Positions 39,818 through 47,843 of a DNA stretch of 64,000 bases are shown piece after piece. The stretch comes from Maribacter thermophilus. Lineage in GTDB: Bacteria; Bacteroidota; Bacteroidia; Flavobacteriales; Flavobacteriaceae. The position numbers and the translations under genes were made by a program. The stretch is from positions 1,962,985-2,026,984 of the forward strand of contig NZ_LDAS01000001.1 of the NCBI RefSeq assembly GCF_001020565.1. The letters run 5' to 3'. Numbering within the stretch: position 1 is the first letter of the stretch; every line of letters starts with the position of its first letter. A model generated the notes under the pieces. It was not told the origin of the DNA. It saw nothing but the letters and a program-made list of their open reading frames with translations, and made no database searches.

Positions 39818-41810
39818 CTAGTTTAATTTGAACATTCACTGTGGTTCCTTCATTTTCTTCTGACTGAAATTCTAGATCGCCTTTTAAATAGGCTACCCTT
39901 GTCTTAAGGTTTAATAACCCCATACCACCTTCCTTGTCCTTAATATCTTCTTTTTTAAAGCCCACACCGTTATCCTCTACGGTGATATCTACCTTATTGC
40001 CATCTCTCATATATTGCACCAATACTTCAGAAGCTTTGGCGTGTTTAACGGCGTTGTTGATCAACTCCTGAATAACGCGGTACATGGTAACTTGTTGGTT
40101 TAGGCTAATACCTTCTTCCGTTCCATAGAACTGTAAGGTTACTTTGGTACCACTACCGGTCATGCTACTACAATAATCCTTAAGAGCTGCCTGCAACCCA
40201 AATTTCACCAAGGTTTCCGGCATCATATTACGAGCTATGGAGCGTAGCTCTGCCAAAGAATCATCAAGATCCTTCATCACTTTTTGTAATTGTGCTTTCG
40301 GGTATTCTTTCGGCTCGTCCTTATTTAGTTTAGAGAGGTTTAGACTAATACCGGACAATCTTCCGCCCAAACCGTCGTGCAGATCTATCGCCAGCCTTTT
40401 TCGCTCTTTTTCCTGACCCTCTATCATGGCAGAAAATATCTTGTTCTGTTGCTCTTGTTTTAAAAGTAATACCTCGGCTTCGCGCTGCTCTTCCTTTTTA
40501 CGGGCCCTTCTAAGTTTTTGGTTGTACGCATAAAACCCTATGAACAATAGCAATGCAAGAATACTGGTTATGGCCCCGAGCATATAGGTCTGCGACTTCT
40601 TTTTTTCTAGGGCAAGGGCCGTTTCGGTCTTTTCGTTTTTAAGCGTTAAAATCTCTTTCTCTTTGGTTGCCGTCTTATAACGTACCTCCAATTTTTGCAT
40701 GTCGTTGCCCAATTCCGTTACGCGAACACTGTCTATGGCAGTTACATAACCCTGCAAATAATTATAGGCATCCTCATAATTATCCAGCTTGGCCTCATAT
40801 CGCGCCAGCATAAAATAGGCATTGATCTTATCTGTAAAGGAATGTTGGTCATCTGAAAAGTTGACATATTTTAAAGTGTACTCTTTCGCCTTTTTATAGT
40901 CGCCCATTTTTTCATAGGTTTTGGCATACCGTTGATAGAGCAATTTTAAGTAGTAATGTGTCTTTTTATCCTTGTAAAAATCATACGCCCTATCAAGTGC
41001 CTTTAAGGCCTTGTCATATTCCCCTACCCTTCCGTAATAGAGTCCTAACTCTGTATAATAAGGCCCCCGATAGAACGAGTTGGGAATCTTGTCTAGGTTT
41101 ATTTTTGCAATATCAAGCACAGATTTCATTTGATCTAAAGAATCCATACTCGCCAAACACGAAGAAAAAGCGAGGCTATGGTATAACATATCTTCGGGCG
41201 AACCTATTTCCTGAAACTGTTTTTGGCTGATCTTGAACATCTCGTATGCCTTGTCCGTCAACGACATATTACTATATTTTATGGCCAGATTGGTGTTGCC
41301 GTTGGCCACGAACATCTTATCGCCCATTTGTTGGGCAATGGGTATTGTCTTTGCCGCCAATTCAATTTCTTTGGCCACATTGCCTTCATAACCGTATGCC
41401 ACCCCCAAGTTATAATAACCCCGCAGCCATATTTTCATATTCGCCTTCGAAGAGTCTTTAACAATGAGCTTATCGGCCAAACTGTTTCCTATCTCAAAAT
41501 ACTTTTTGGCGTTTTCAACATCAAAATAATCCAGATAACCACCCGCTACGTTAATATTCGCATCGGCCAAACCCTTCAAGTAATTTATCTTTTTACTTAA
41601 TGCGATCGCCTTAAAACCATTTTCAAAACATTTTACCGAATCCACACCGCCATAGCTTCTGGCCAGCTCGCTCATAACAAGAACACGTGTGGTATCGTGT
41701 TCCGCCATTTTCAGGGCATTTTCAAGACTATCTATACGTGTTTCGCGCCCCGTTTGCGATTGCCCAAAAATTGGCAGAAAAAGAATAAAAACAAGTACAA
41801 TTACACGCAT
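39807..41810 (-). CDS. TPR-sensor histidine kinase (HPK7-type)
   Basis: This 667-residue protein has a signal peptide (VLVFILFLPIFGQSQ), about seven tetratricopeptide repeats over residues 30-370 facing the periplasm, one transmembrane helix (about 400-422, LGAITSILALLLFIGFYAY), a short coiled coil, a HisKA_3 dimer domain with the phospho-His in RKRLAIDLHDGLGGRLSGIS, and an HATPase with NNAVKHAKASEVLVQ and DNGVGFKKEDI. HisKA_3 kinases pair with NarL regulators, as here (overlap 11 bp). The signal sensed by the TPR domain is unknown. Confidence 0.9.
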   Translation of the reverse strand: MRVIVLVFILFLPIFGQSQTGRETRIDSLENALKMAEHDTTRVLVMSELARSYGGVDSVKCFENGFKAIALSKKINYLKGLADANINVAGGYLDYFDVENAKKYFEIGNSLADKLIVKDSSKANMKIWLRGYYNLGVAYGYEGNVAKEIELAAKTIPIAQQMGDKMFVANGNTNLAIKYSNMSLTDKAYEMFKISQKQFQEIGSPEDMLYHSLAFSSCLASMDSLDQMKSVLDIAKINLDKIPNSFYRGPYYTELGLYYGRVGEYDKALKALDRAYDFYKDKKTHYYLKLLYQRYAKTYEKMGDYKKAKEYTLKYVNFSDDQHSFTDKINAYFMLARYEAKLDNYEDAYNYLQGYVTAIDSVRVTELGNDMQKLEVRYKTATKEKEILTLKNEKTETALALEKKKSQTYMLGAITSILALLLFIGFYAYNQKLRRARKKEEQREAEVLLLKQEQQNKIFSAMIEGQEKERKRLAIDLHDGLGGRLSGISLNLSKLNKDEPKEYPKAQLQKVMKDLDDSLAELRSIARNMMPETLVKFGLQAALKDYCSSMTGSGTKVTLQFYGTEEGISLNQQVTMYRVIQELINNAVKHAKASEVLVQYMRDGNKVDITVEDNGVGFKKEDIKDKEGGMGLLNLKTRVAYLKGDLEFQSEENEGTTVNVQIKLDAA

Positions 41811-41893
41811 TTAATCTATTAAATTTATCATTAGCCAATATACCATAACTATACCGCACTATAAATACACCCCACCAATATACCGGAAAACCA

Positions 41894-41927
41894 GTAGAAA
41901 AAAATACCATGATCACGGTATTTCATA
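41894..41927. promoter_or_regulatory. Palindromic site shared with the region upstream of 44138
   Basis: This 34-base stretch begins GTAGAAAAAAATAC and ends ACGGTATTTCATA. It contains a near-perfect 22-bp palindrome with AAATACC and GGTATTT arms around TGATCA. It lies 84 bp before the kinase start and 131 bp before the lipoprotein at 42058. The copy at 44020-44053 is identical at 30 of 34 bases. It is probably an operator bound by the same regulator. Confidence 0.6.
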
Positions 41928-41949
41928 GTCATGCTTTTAAAAATAACTT

Positions 41950-42021
41950 GCAACATACCAAACGCTATTGATTACAATAGTCATGAAAGACCTAAAATAG
42001 TACATGGTAACGGTATGTTGC
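41950..42021. promoter_or_regulatory. Nested inverted repeats in the kinase/lipoprotein divergent region
   Basis: GCAACATACC (41950-41959) and GGTATGTTGC (42012-42021) form a perfect 10-bp inverted repeat 52 bp apart. Inside lies CTATTG-ATTA-CAATAG (about 41965-41980). The outer arms carry the same TACC/GGTA halves as the palindrome at 41904-41921, so they may be further half-sites for the same regulator. Confidence 0.45.
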
Positions 42022-42057
42022 ATTTAGGACTTTTACAGATCTAATTTATAATAACCA

Positions 42058-42480
42058 ATGAAATGGACACTACTATTTTTCAGTTTACTTTTTTATTTGT
42101 TATTGGGATGCAGATCGCAACAATACTCTTCTAAGGAATTACCGGACAAACAATTGGTATTTGGCAATGGCAATGGTATTACGGGAGTTGTGGACACCTA
42201 CATTCTTCTAGAGAACGGACAGTTGTTCCATACCAATTCTATTACCAATACGACCGTAGAGCTGCAACCGCTCTCCACAAAACAGGCCGAAGCCTTTTTT
42301 CATGGCATTAAAGAACTATCGCTATCCGATATAGACTTTAACCATCCAGGTAACAACTATTATTTCTTGGAAGAAGTAAACGAAAACCTCAAGAACAGAA
42401 TTGTTTGGGGAGCAGAAGACCAACGGCTTTCCAAAGACCGCTTGGAGTTTTATAAAGAATTGAGAAGTCATATTAAATGA
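42058..42480 (+). CDS. Hypothetical small lipoprotein
   Basis: This 140-residue protein has a lipoprotein signal (LLFFSLLFYLLLGCRSQ, Cys18). The mature part (FGNGNGITGVVDTYILLENG, LSTKQAEAFFHGIKEL, HPGNNYYFLEEVNEN) is unlike any family I can name. It starts 247 bp from the divergent kinase and shares its palindrome-rich upstream region, so joint control is possible. A terminator-like hairpin follows. It could be a periplasmic ligand-binding or kinase-accessory protein; that is speculation. Confidence 0.6.
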   Translation: MKWTLLFFSLLFYLLLGCRSQQYSSKELPDKQLVFGNGNGITGVVDTYILLENGQLFHTNSITNTTVELQPLSTKQAEAFFHGIKELSLSDIDFNHPGNNYYFLEEVNENLKNRIVWGAEDQRLSKDRLEFYKELRSHIK

Positions 42481-42515
42481 CGGATCATAAAAATAGCTAT
42501 ACAGCTACACTGGCC

Positions 42516-42564
42516 AGAAACGGGGTACGCAAAACCAAGGTTTTTACAAACTCCGTTTCTTTTT
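42516..42564 (+). terminator. Nested terminator after the 42058 lipoprotein
   Basis: Outer stem AGAAACGG / CCGTTTCT with an inner AAAACC/GGTTTT hairpin, followed by five T. It lies 35 bp after the lipoprotein stop. Confidence 0.7.
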
Positions 42565-42641
42565 CAAGTTTTAAAAATGCCTCCTGTACGGTGCATAGTA
42601 CTACCGTATACAGATGGCAGACATCTAATTAGGTGCAGCAA

Positions 42642-43925
42642 ATGAAAACAAGGTTTTTATACATTCTTCTTTGGTCCGCCGCAACTATTTTACCGATCGG
42701 TTGTAATGGCGGTAATCGTACCCAATACAATAAAAAAGGAGAAGTAAGCAACCCCAAAATGGGGCGGACATTGGTATCTGGCAAAGCAGATCTAAATTGT
42801 TTTTTAATAGCCGCACAAGATGAGACCGTGTATACGGTAAATGCCCAAACGGGAAAAGAAACATCTATCTACAACTTTCCCGACCTTACCGACCTTCAGG
42901 TAATGCCCGATTATAAGAACGGTACGATCTATGTAACCTCGGACAACAACGCTATAAACGCCTTGAGCATACACCACAAAAGCCTTTTATGGGAACAATA
43001 TATGCTTCAATACAACTTTGGGACCATCGGGGCCACCCAACCGGTATGTGCCAATGGTGTATGTTATGCATCTGGGGGATCGGGCGTGGTCGTAGCCGTA
43101 GAGGAAACAACCGGTCGTTTAAAATGGCACTATAGCACAGAGCCAAATGGGGAGCTAGATGATATCTTAAACGATAACAGTGCACTTATAGTCCGTAACA
43201 ACAAGGTTTATGTTTTTTCCGACAAAGGTTTTATAAGCGACTTGCCGGCCTACCTTCATATTTTAGATAAGGAAACAGGCCGGTTATTAAAAAAATGGGA
43301 ATTACCGAACCAAGTATCCGGAACCCCTTTATTGGTAGAAAACACCCTTTATTTACCTGCCCAGAACCTCTATATCGTAGATATGGAAACTTTTGAAATT
43401 ACCTGGCAGTTCAAGGCAAAAAAAGTAGGAACTCCCGCTGTTTCCGACAACAAACTGGTCGTAAATGCCGTACCGGCCGATCAAGAGAAGCGGTCGGTGC
43501 TCTATTGTATAGACCTACGTACCAAAAAGAATATCTGGCAGGTAGCTACTGGGGTAAATACCCTATGGAGCCCGTTGATAGTAGAAAATGTCGTCTACAG
43601 CAATTATGACAATGGTTCTAGCAATTCTGATGTCTTCAGTGCCAGACCTTTTGCCGTAAACCTGAAAAATGGCGAACGGTTATGGCACAACAATAATACG
43701 AGCGTAGCGCACAGCCCCGTATACGCAAACGGTATTTTGTTTACCTATGGCCACGATTTTTTCCATAGCTCGGATCCGAACAACAATATAGGGTTAATGG
43801 CCATAGATGCCAATACCGGCAAGACCCTATGGCTAAACCCCCTGTTTAGATACGGTTCTCACATAGCCCCACTCGTTATTGCAGAAAATGGTGTTTTTGG
43901 CCCTTCCGATTATCGAGGGGAATAA
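42642..43925 (+). CDS. PQQ-like beta-propeller lipoprotein
   Basis: The ATG at 42642 (not the GTG 9 bp upstream) gives 427 residues with a lipoprotein signal (FLYILLWSAATILPIGC). The rest is a set of propeller blades of PQQ-like/WD40-like type with repeated A-x-D-x-x-T-G-x-x-x-W cores: EETTGRLKWHYS, DKETGRLLKKWEL, DLRTKKNIWQV, LKNGERLWH, DANTGKTLW. No PQQ-dehydrogenase catalytic residues are seen. Such proteins bind partners or bring outer-membrane components together (BamB-like fold). It has its own upstream region and terminator. Confidence 0.8.
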   Translation: MKTRFLYILLWSAATILPIGCNGGNRTQYNKKGEVSNPKMGRTLVSGKADLNCFLIAAQDETVYTVNAQTGKETSIYNFPDLTDLQVMPDYKNGTIYVTSDNNAINALSIHHKSLLWEQYMLQYNFGTIGATQPVCANGVCYASGGSGVVVAVEETTGRLKWHYSTEPNGELDDILNDNSALIVRNNKVYVFSDKGFISDLPAYLHILDKETGRLLKKWELPNQVSGTPLLVENTLYLPAQNLYIVDMETFEITWQFKAKKVGTPAVSDNKLVVNAVPADQEKRSVLYCIDLRTKKNIWQVATGVNTLWSPLIVENVVYSNYDNGSSNSDVFSARPFAVNLKNGERLWHNNNTSVAHSPVYANGILFTYGHDFFHSSDPNNNIGLMAIDANTGKTLWLNPLFRYGSHIAPLVIAENGVFGPSDYRGE

Positions 43926-43954
43926 ACATGGTTTTAAGTTGGTTTATTGTTTGT

Positions 43955-43986
43955 AGCCCCTCCTTATGACGGTGGGGCTTTTTTTT
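43955..43986 (+). terminator. Rho-independent terminator after the propeller gene
   Basis: Stem AGCCCC / GGGGCT, extended past one T-T mismatch by CC/GG, followed by eight T, 30 bp after the stop. Confidence 0.85.
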
Positions 43987-44019
43987 GATCTCGCGAAATA
44001 CATTCCTAAAGGAAATCAG

Positions 44020-44053
44020 GTAGAAAAAAATACAAATAACACGGTATTTCATA
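44020..44053. promoter_or_regulatory. Second copy of the shared palindromic site
   Basis: GTAGAAAAAAATAC followed by seven variable bases and ACGGTATTTCATA, identical to 41894-41927 at 30 of 34 bases. It starts 118 bp and ends 84 bp before the ATG at 44138, almost the same distance as the first copy has to the kinase start. Likely a regulator site shared with the kinase-regulator operon. Confidence 0.55.
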
Positions 44054-44137
44054 ACGTACAGTGTTCCAATACCTTGCCATATATAAAAACAGGGATTTTC
44101 GAGAACACGAACATCCGCAATCATTAAAAACAGAATT

Positions 44138-44719
44138 ATGAAAAAATCGTTAAAAGTACTAGTTGTTGCAACAGTGGCATTCATCAGTTTTTCTTCTAAT
44201 GCCCAAATTTTCGGTATCGAGGCCGGGGTAGGTTTGAGCAGTGCCGTTTCGCCCGATACTTATGTAAACGACCTTTACGGCAGAACTTTGGGCGCCAAGC
44301 TCGGCGGTACCATTGAGTTCGACATTACCGACGATCTATATCTGGGCTCCGGATTGTCGTTTGCAAAAAAAGGGGCATCCACTACGGGCGATAATCTAAG
44401 CTTGATCTATGTACAAATACCCCTCAGTGCCCGATATAACATTTTTGAATTGGGCCGCTCCGGGTCTTTCTATGCCGCTTCGGGGTTTTACCTTGCCACC
44501 CCCATAGGTGCCAAACAAGGTGATGTAACCTACACCATAGGCGAAGACGTTAAAGGGTTCGATTTTGGCCTCAACGTGGGCTTCGGGGTGCTTTTCAACG
44601 ATCAAATTCAATTGGGACTTTCTTATGAAGGCGGATTTTTAGATTTCTCCGGTAATGAAAACAATGTGCTAAAAAATACAGCCCTATTGGTCACTTTTGG
44701 CTATAAATTCGGGGTATAA
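44138..44719 (+). CDS. Small outer-membrane beta-barrel (PorT-like)
   Basis: This 193-residue protein has a signal peptide (LVVATVAFISFSSNAQ) and eight or so amphipathic strands: FGIEAGVGLSSAVSP, LGAKLGGTIEFDITDDLYLG, LSLIYVQIPLSARYNIF, FYAASGFYLATPIGAK, FDFGLNVGFGVLF, IQLGLSYEGGFLDFS, ALLVTFGYKF. This is the outer-membrane beta-barrel type common in Bacteroidota (PorT/OMP_b-brl_2-like). It would sit in the outer membrane; ligand unknown. Its promoter region carries the palindrome shared with the sensor-kinase operon, so the kinase may control it. A terminator follows. Confidence 0.85.
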   Translation: MKKSLKVLVVATVAFISFSSNAQIFGIEAGVGLSSAVSPDTYVNDLYGRTLGAKLGGTIEFDITDDLYLGSGLSFAKKGASTTGDNLSLIYVQIPLSARYNIFELGRSGSFYAASGFYLATPIGAKQGDVTYTIGEDVKGFDFGLNVGFGVLFNDQIQLGLSYEGGFLDFSGNENNVLKNTALLVTFGYKFGV

Positions 44720-44752
44720 TCTTAAGTTGGTTAGGTTCTACTATTTTTTAGT

Positions 44753-44784
44753 AAAGGGCGCTGTGGCAATACAGTGCCTTTTTT
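44753..44784 (+). terminator. Rho-independent terminator after the small barrel gene
   Basis: AAAGGGCGCTGT / ACAGTGCCTTTTTT, a hairpin with one G-T pair and a T-run, 34 bp after the stop. Confidence 0.75.
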
Positions 44785-44977
44785 ATTACAATACATACAA
44801 AACCCGTACGGCCTATGCCGTAAATTACTTTTAGACAGTATAAAAGAAATAAATGCGCATATATACAGTAAAAGGCCGCCCGATCGGTGCCCCTGTATAT
44901 TCTTTTTATGTAACTTAGGCAGTATTGAAGCACCGAACACGTTAAGGCACAGCACCTTGCACTGGCATTAATACCGT

Positions 44978-45781
44978 ATGAGATCCGATTCTATTAACAT
45001 TACGCAAATAAACAAAGAAACTACTTTAAAGCAACCCGGTGACGCATATGCCGTTTGTTGGATCAAGAATGAGGTAGAAGGAATTGAAATAGATCGTGTT
45101 CTCTATAAAAATGTATCGAATTCCATTTTTTTTCTCGACCCCCAATATCAATGGAAGATTTTCAAAAAAGATGCTTCCACTTCTTCTGGTTATGTACTGT
45201 ACTTGTCCAATGAGGTTCTGAACAATCCTATTTTAAGCAAACTTCACATCAATAGAATAAGGCTTTTTAATTCAGGTGAGATTCCCTTGTTTAAACTGAG
45301 CCCGGGTATTGAAAAAAGAACACAGGCCATCTTAGAAATGATAGATGAGCTTTTAGGCACGCATCTTAACCATAAAGATGATGCCATATTATCGCTATTG
45401 AACACATTTTTCGTGTACTGCGACGGACAATGCAACATTAAATCGGTAGTATCTAACAACAATTCGAAAACGAATGTGGTCTATAAATTCAAAAAACTGG
45501 TAGACAAGCATATAGACAAACAACATGAGGTAGCCGATTATGCGGAACTTCTTAACCTTTCCCCAAAATACTTAAATGAATGTGTAAAAGAGGTGCTGGG
45601 CGTAAGTTCAAAAAGTATCATAAAAGAACAATTGCTAATGAGGTCTAGGCACGCATTAAAATTTTCGGACAAGACCATTAAGGAAATCAGCTTTGAACTA
45701 GGTTTTTCTTCCCCTGATTATTTTAGTTATTTCTTTAAGACCCACGCGGGAATTACCCCCTCGGCCCTCAGAAAAAGTTAA
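44978..45781 (+). CDS. AraC-family transcriptional regulator
   Basis: This 267-residue protein has an AraC cupin-like N-terminal half (DAYAVCWIKNEVEG, SIFFLDPQYQW) and a C-terminal AraC-type DNA-binding domain: a first HTH with NLSPKYLNECVKEVLGVSSK and a second with KTIKEISFELGFSSPDYFSY, ending THAGITPSALRKS. Both helix-turn-helices and the conserved LGFSSPDYFSYFFKTHAGITPSALR signature are complete. It precedes a cupin gene by 84 bp on the same strand. It may regulate that gene, but no operator was recognised. Confidence 0.9.
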   Translation: MRSDSINITQINKETTLKQPGDAYAVCWIKNEVEGIEIDRVLYKNVSNSIFFLDPQYQWKIFKKDASTSSGYVLYLSNEVLNNPILSKLHINRIRLFNSGEIPLFKLSPGIEKRTQAILEMIDELLGTHLNHKDDAILSLLNTFFVYCDGQCNIKSVVSNNNSKTNVVYKFKKLVDKHIDKQHEVADYAELLNLSPKYLNECVKEVLGVSSKSIIKEQLLMRSRHALKFSDKTIKEISFELGFSSPDYFSYFFKTHAGITPSALRKS

Positions 45782-45865
45782 CTGCTCGCAAAATCCATGT
45801 ATTTACCGTGATTTTCACATTGTTACGTCAATAGATTACATATAAATTGTCGTAAAAACATAATC

Positions 45866-46411
45866 ATGGACAGAAAAGAATTTATTAAAACTTCGGGACT
45901 GGTTGTAGGTTTCACCATGTTTCCTTTAATGACGCGATGTCAAACAAATGATAACGAAGTGTTCGCATCAAATGAAGCCATACCTAAAATTGTCACAGAT
46001 GACCAAGGAAGTGTATTCAACGTAATCGGTGATATACAGACCCACAAACTCGTCGGTAGTGATACGGGCAACCAAATTATGGAATGGGTCTCCAATGTTG
46101 ATCCAGGAATAGGAATTCCACCTCATATTCATACCAAGGAAGATGAGATATTCAGGGTAATAGAAGGACAGGTCGAAATAATGGTAGACGGAGAAACGAC
46201 CGTTCTAAATAAAGGGGACATAGCTTTTGCCCCAAAAGGGAAACCACATTCATGGAAGGTGGTCGGAACGGAAAAGGCAAAAATGATCACATCCGCTTTT
46301 CCGGCAGGCATAGAAAGCATGTTCGAAGAATTGGCAGCACTTCCGGAAGGACCGCCAGATTTTGAAAAAGTAACGGGGATTTGCGCTAAGTACGGAATTA
46401 GCTTTGTCTAA
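45866..46411 (+). CDS. Cupin-domain protein with Tat-like signal
   Basis: This 181-residue protein has an N-terminal segment DRKEFIKTSGLVVGFTMFP resembling Tat/lipoprotein signals, although a single Arg before Lys makes Tat export uncertain. From about residue 70 it has a Cupin_2 domain: GIGIPPHIHTKEDEIFRVIEG with the metal-binding His-x-His...Glu (about 92-99) and KGDIAFAPKGKPHSWKVVG with the second His. Cupins cover many enzyme and sensor functions; the catalytic type is not evident. A hairpin terminator follows the gene. Confidence 0.8.
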   Translation: MDRKEFIKTSGLVVGFTMFPLMTRCQTNDNEVFASNEAIPKIVTDDQGSVFNVIGDIQTHKLVGSDTGNQIMEWVSNVDPGIGIPPHIHTKEDEIFRVIEGQVEIMVDGETTVLNKGDIAFAPKGKPHSWKVVGTEKAKMITSAFPAGIESMFEELAALPEGPPDFEKVTGICAKYGISFV

Positions 46412-46432
46412 TACCAATAGCTAAAGCGTATA

Positions 46433-46477
46433 AAAGAAATAGTGGTTTGGGCCGTATACTTAAACCACTTTCTTTTT
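46433..46477 (+). terminator. Terminator after the cupin gene
   Basis: AGTGGTTT / AAACCACT, flanked by AAAGAAA / TTTCTTTTTT, forms a stem with an A/T extension and ends in a T-run. Confidence 0.8.
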
Positions 46478-46560
46478 TATTTAAGAATAGACCATTTTAT
46501 CGATAGCCCCACCGGTCTTATATGTTCACCATAACTTTAATCTAAGGTTAATGGGTCTTT

Positions 46561-46687
46561 GCGAGGTCTTCCAATTTTCAATATGCATTTTTAAAGGTGT
46601 TAAAACCCTACATTAAAAATGAAATTGCCCCTGGTACTCTCAACCTGAATATTGATGATGGCTTCTTGCCAAAAACCGCCTGTTGGT
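46561..46687 (+). pseudogene. Decayed copy of the 5' end of the 53195 lipoprotein gene
   Basis: Bases 46561-46590 match 53141-53170 at 26 of 30 positions. An ATG at 46619 then opens a frame reading MKLPLVLST, a stop, then ILMMASCQKPPVG, against MKRTILLLALILIMASCKNH in the gene at 53195. The shared leader, lipobox MASC and spacing show that this is a duplicated promoter plus signal peptide interrupted by TGA. There is no match to the rest of that gene, so it is a remnant only. Confidence 0.7.
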
Positions 46688-46778
46688 TCCCCTTTGTATT
46701 TATTTCTTCATATCACTAATTATCAGTAACTTAACAACAACAACCACGTTCTGTTACAGACCATTAAAACAAACCAGT

Positions 46779-47267
46779 ATGAAAAACCTAAAATTACGAT
46801 CCGCACTATTGATCCTACTTCCATTTGTAATCATCGCATGCCAAAATAATGAAAAGCCCTTGCCCGTTACCAAAACATCCGACGCTGAGATAACGGCCCT
46901 AATAACCGAGCAGGTAGACAGCCTTTACGCCGTCTATGAAAGGTTCGAGTACGATTGGATAGATTTTTATGCGGACAACTACGTAGCTATTTACCCAGAT
47001 TCGCCCATTCAAAATTTGACCAAAGACTCTTTAATAACACAATGGGAACAGATCTACAAAAAATACGATGTACAGCTCATTCATCGCGGAAGGCCCACAA
47101 TTATACCTTCGGAAGACATGGCCATATCTTATAACACTTTTAATGAAATTTTCATTAATAAAGAAAGTTTGGATACCATTAAAAACACCGGCACCTATAT
47201 TATTAATTGGAAAAGACAATCGGATGATTCTTGGAAAATAGTATTTGAGACCTTACAGAATCATTAA
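46779..47267 (+). CDS. NTF2/SnoaL-like lipoprotein
   Basis: The ATG at 46779 gives 162 residues with a lipoprotein signal (ALLILLPFVIIACQN, Cys about 21); the upstream ATG of the same frame lies 96 bp earlier and adds no signal. The mature part is a cone-shaped NTF2/DUF4440-type domain: ITALITEQVDSLYAVYERFE, WIDFYADNYVAIYPDS, TYIINWKRQSDDSWKIVFE. No catalytic residues stand out. The remnant at 46561-46687 is immediately upstream. Function unknown. Confidence 0.7.
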   Translation: MKNLKLRSALLILLPFVIIACQNNEKPLPVTKTSDAEITALITEQVDSLYAVYERFEYDWIDFYADNYVAIYPDSPIQNLTKDSLITQWEQIYKKYDVQLIHRGRPTIIPSEDMAISYNTFNEIFINKESLDTIKNTGTYIINWKRQSDDSWKIVFETLQNH

Positions 47268-47304
47268 AACAACACCCCCTACAACCTATTTTCTACCGAA
47301 TACA

Positions 47305-47385
47305 AAACCACCTCATTTTAAAAGGATTACGCTTTTCTATAAGAACAAAATTGTAAGAATTTTTATATTCGTGTGGGTTTGGCTA
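47305..47385. repeat. 81-bp direct repeat, left copy
   Basis: This copy differs from 47674-47754 at three bases over 81 bp, with a constant offset of 369 bp. It flanks the small ORF at 47475. It reads in one frame as RITLFYKNKIVRIFIFVWVW, so it looks coding or formerly coding, and one of the three changes is synonymous. No ATG opens that frame. Confidence 0.75.
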
Positions 47386-47474
47386 AAGAAATTAAAAGAT
47401 GTGAACTTTGATGATATTGTAATGGATAATTACACTTATTTCAATGCCTTTTTTAATAGTCAAAATTTTTAGAT

Positions 47475-47669
47475 ATGAATTTAAAACAAAAGATACTATT
47501 GTTTTCAGTTTTACTTGTGACACACATTTTTGGAGGAAAAAGTATTACGATAAGTTTTCATGAGAATTATTATGTACTGAATTTCATGGAATTGATGGTT
47601 AGTTTACTAACTGTGATTTCAGGTATAGCTATACTAATTAGCATTTTAAAAATGATGAAAACCAAATAA
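47475..47669 (+). CDS. Small membrane protein between direct repeats
   Basis: This 64-residue ORF starts at an ATG (MNLKQKILLFSVLLVTHIFG) and carries a signal-like first segment and a second transmembrane helix (LMVSLLTVISGIAILISILK) before the basic end KMMKTK. It lies between the two 81-bp repeats and is AT-rich. No family is recognised. Being small and hydrophobic, it could be a peptide toxin or a simple membrane peptide, or a chance frame. It is supported by its start, full length and position only. Confidence 0.4.
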   Translation: MNLKQKILLFSVLLVTHIFGGKSITISFHENYYVLNFMELMVSLLTVISGIAILISILKMMKTK

Positions 47670-47673
47670 ACAC

Positions 47674-47754
47674 AAACCACCTCATTGTAAAAGGATTACG
47701 CTTTTCTGTAAGAACAAAATTGTAAGAATTTTTATATTCGTATGGGTTTGGCTA
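47674..47754. repeat. 81-bp direct repeat, right copy
   Basis: Right copy of the 47305-47385 repeat. Its reading in the same frame is RITLFCKNKIVRIFIFVWVW, followed here by a different tail (LALAIALYPNKEVSM and stop). Immediately after it lies a perfect 12-bp palindrome GCTAGCGCTAGC. Confidence 0.75.
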
Positions 47755-47815
47755 GCGCTAGCTATTGCTTTATACCCAAATAAAGAGGTATCTATGTAAT
47801 TGTACATATATAAAG

Positions 47816-47827
47816 TTGTTGTAAGCC
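47816..47827. repeat. 5' boundary arm of the KAP cassette
   Basis: TTGTTGTAAGCC is the exact reverse complement of GGCTTACAACAA at 49990-50001, so the KAP gene is bounded by a perfect 12-bp inverted repeat. The GTT at 47815-47817 corresponds to the GTT at the right end of the downstream elements, each roughly 30 bp before the next ATG. Confidence 0.7.
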
Positions 47828-47843
47828 ATATACGAAACCCATA

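Noticed and set aside
45866-45940. Confident Tat signal on the cupin protein
   Set aside because: The motif is DRKEF, with one arginine only; export stays uncertain.
47245-47472. 75-codon frame overlapping the left 81-bp repeat
   Set aside because: It opens only at a TTG inside the preceding gene and its N-terminal part is unlike a protein; kept as a repeat with possible coding origin, not called as a gene.
47305-47754. An insertion sequence bounded by the 81-bp repeats
   Set aside because: The repeats are direct, contain no transposase, and no target-site duplication is visible.
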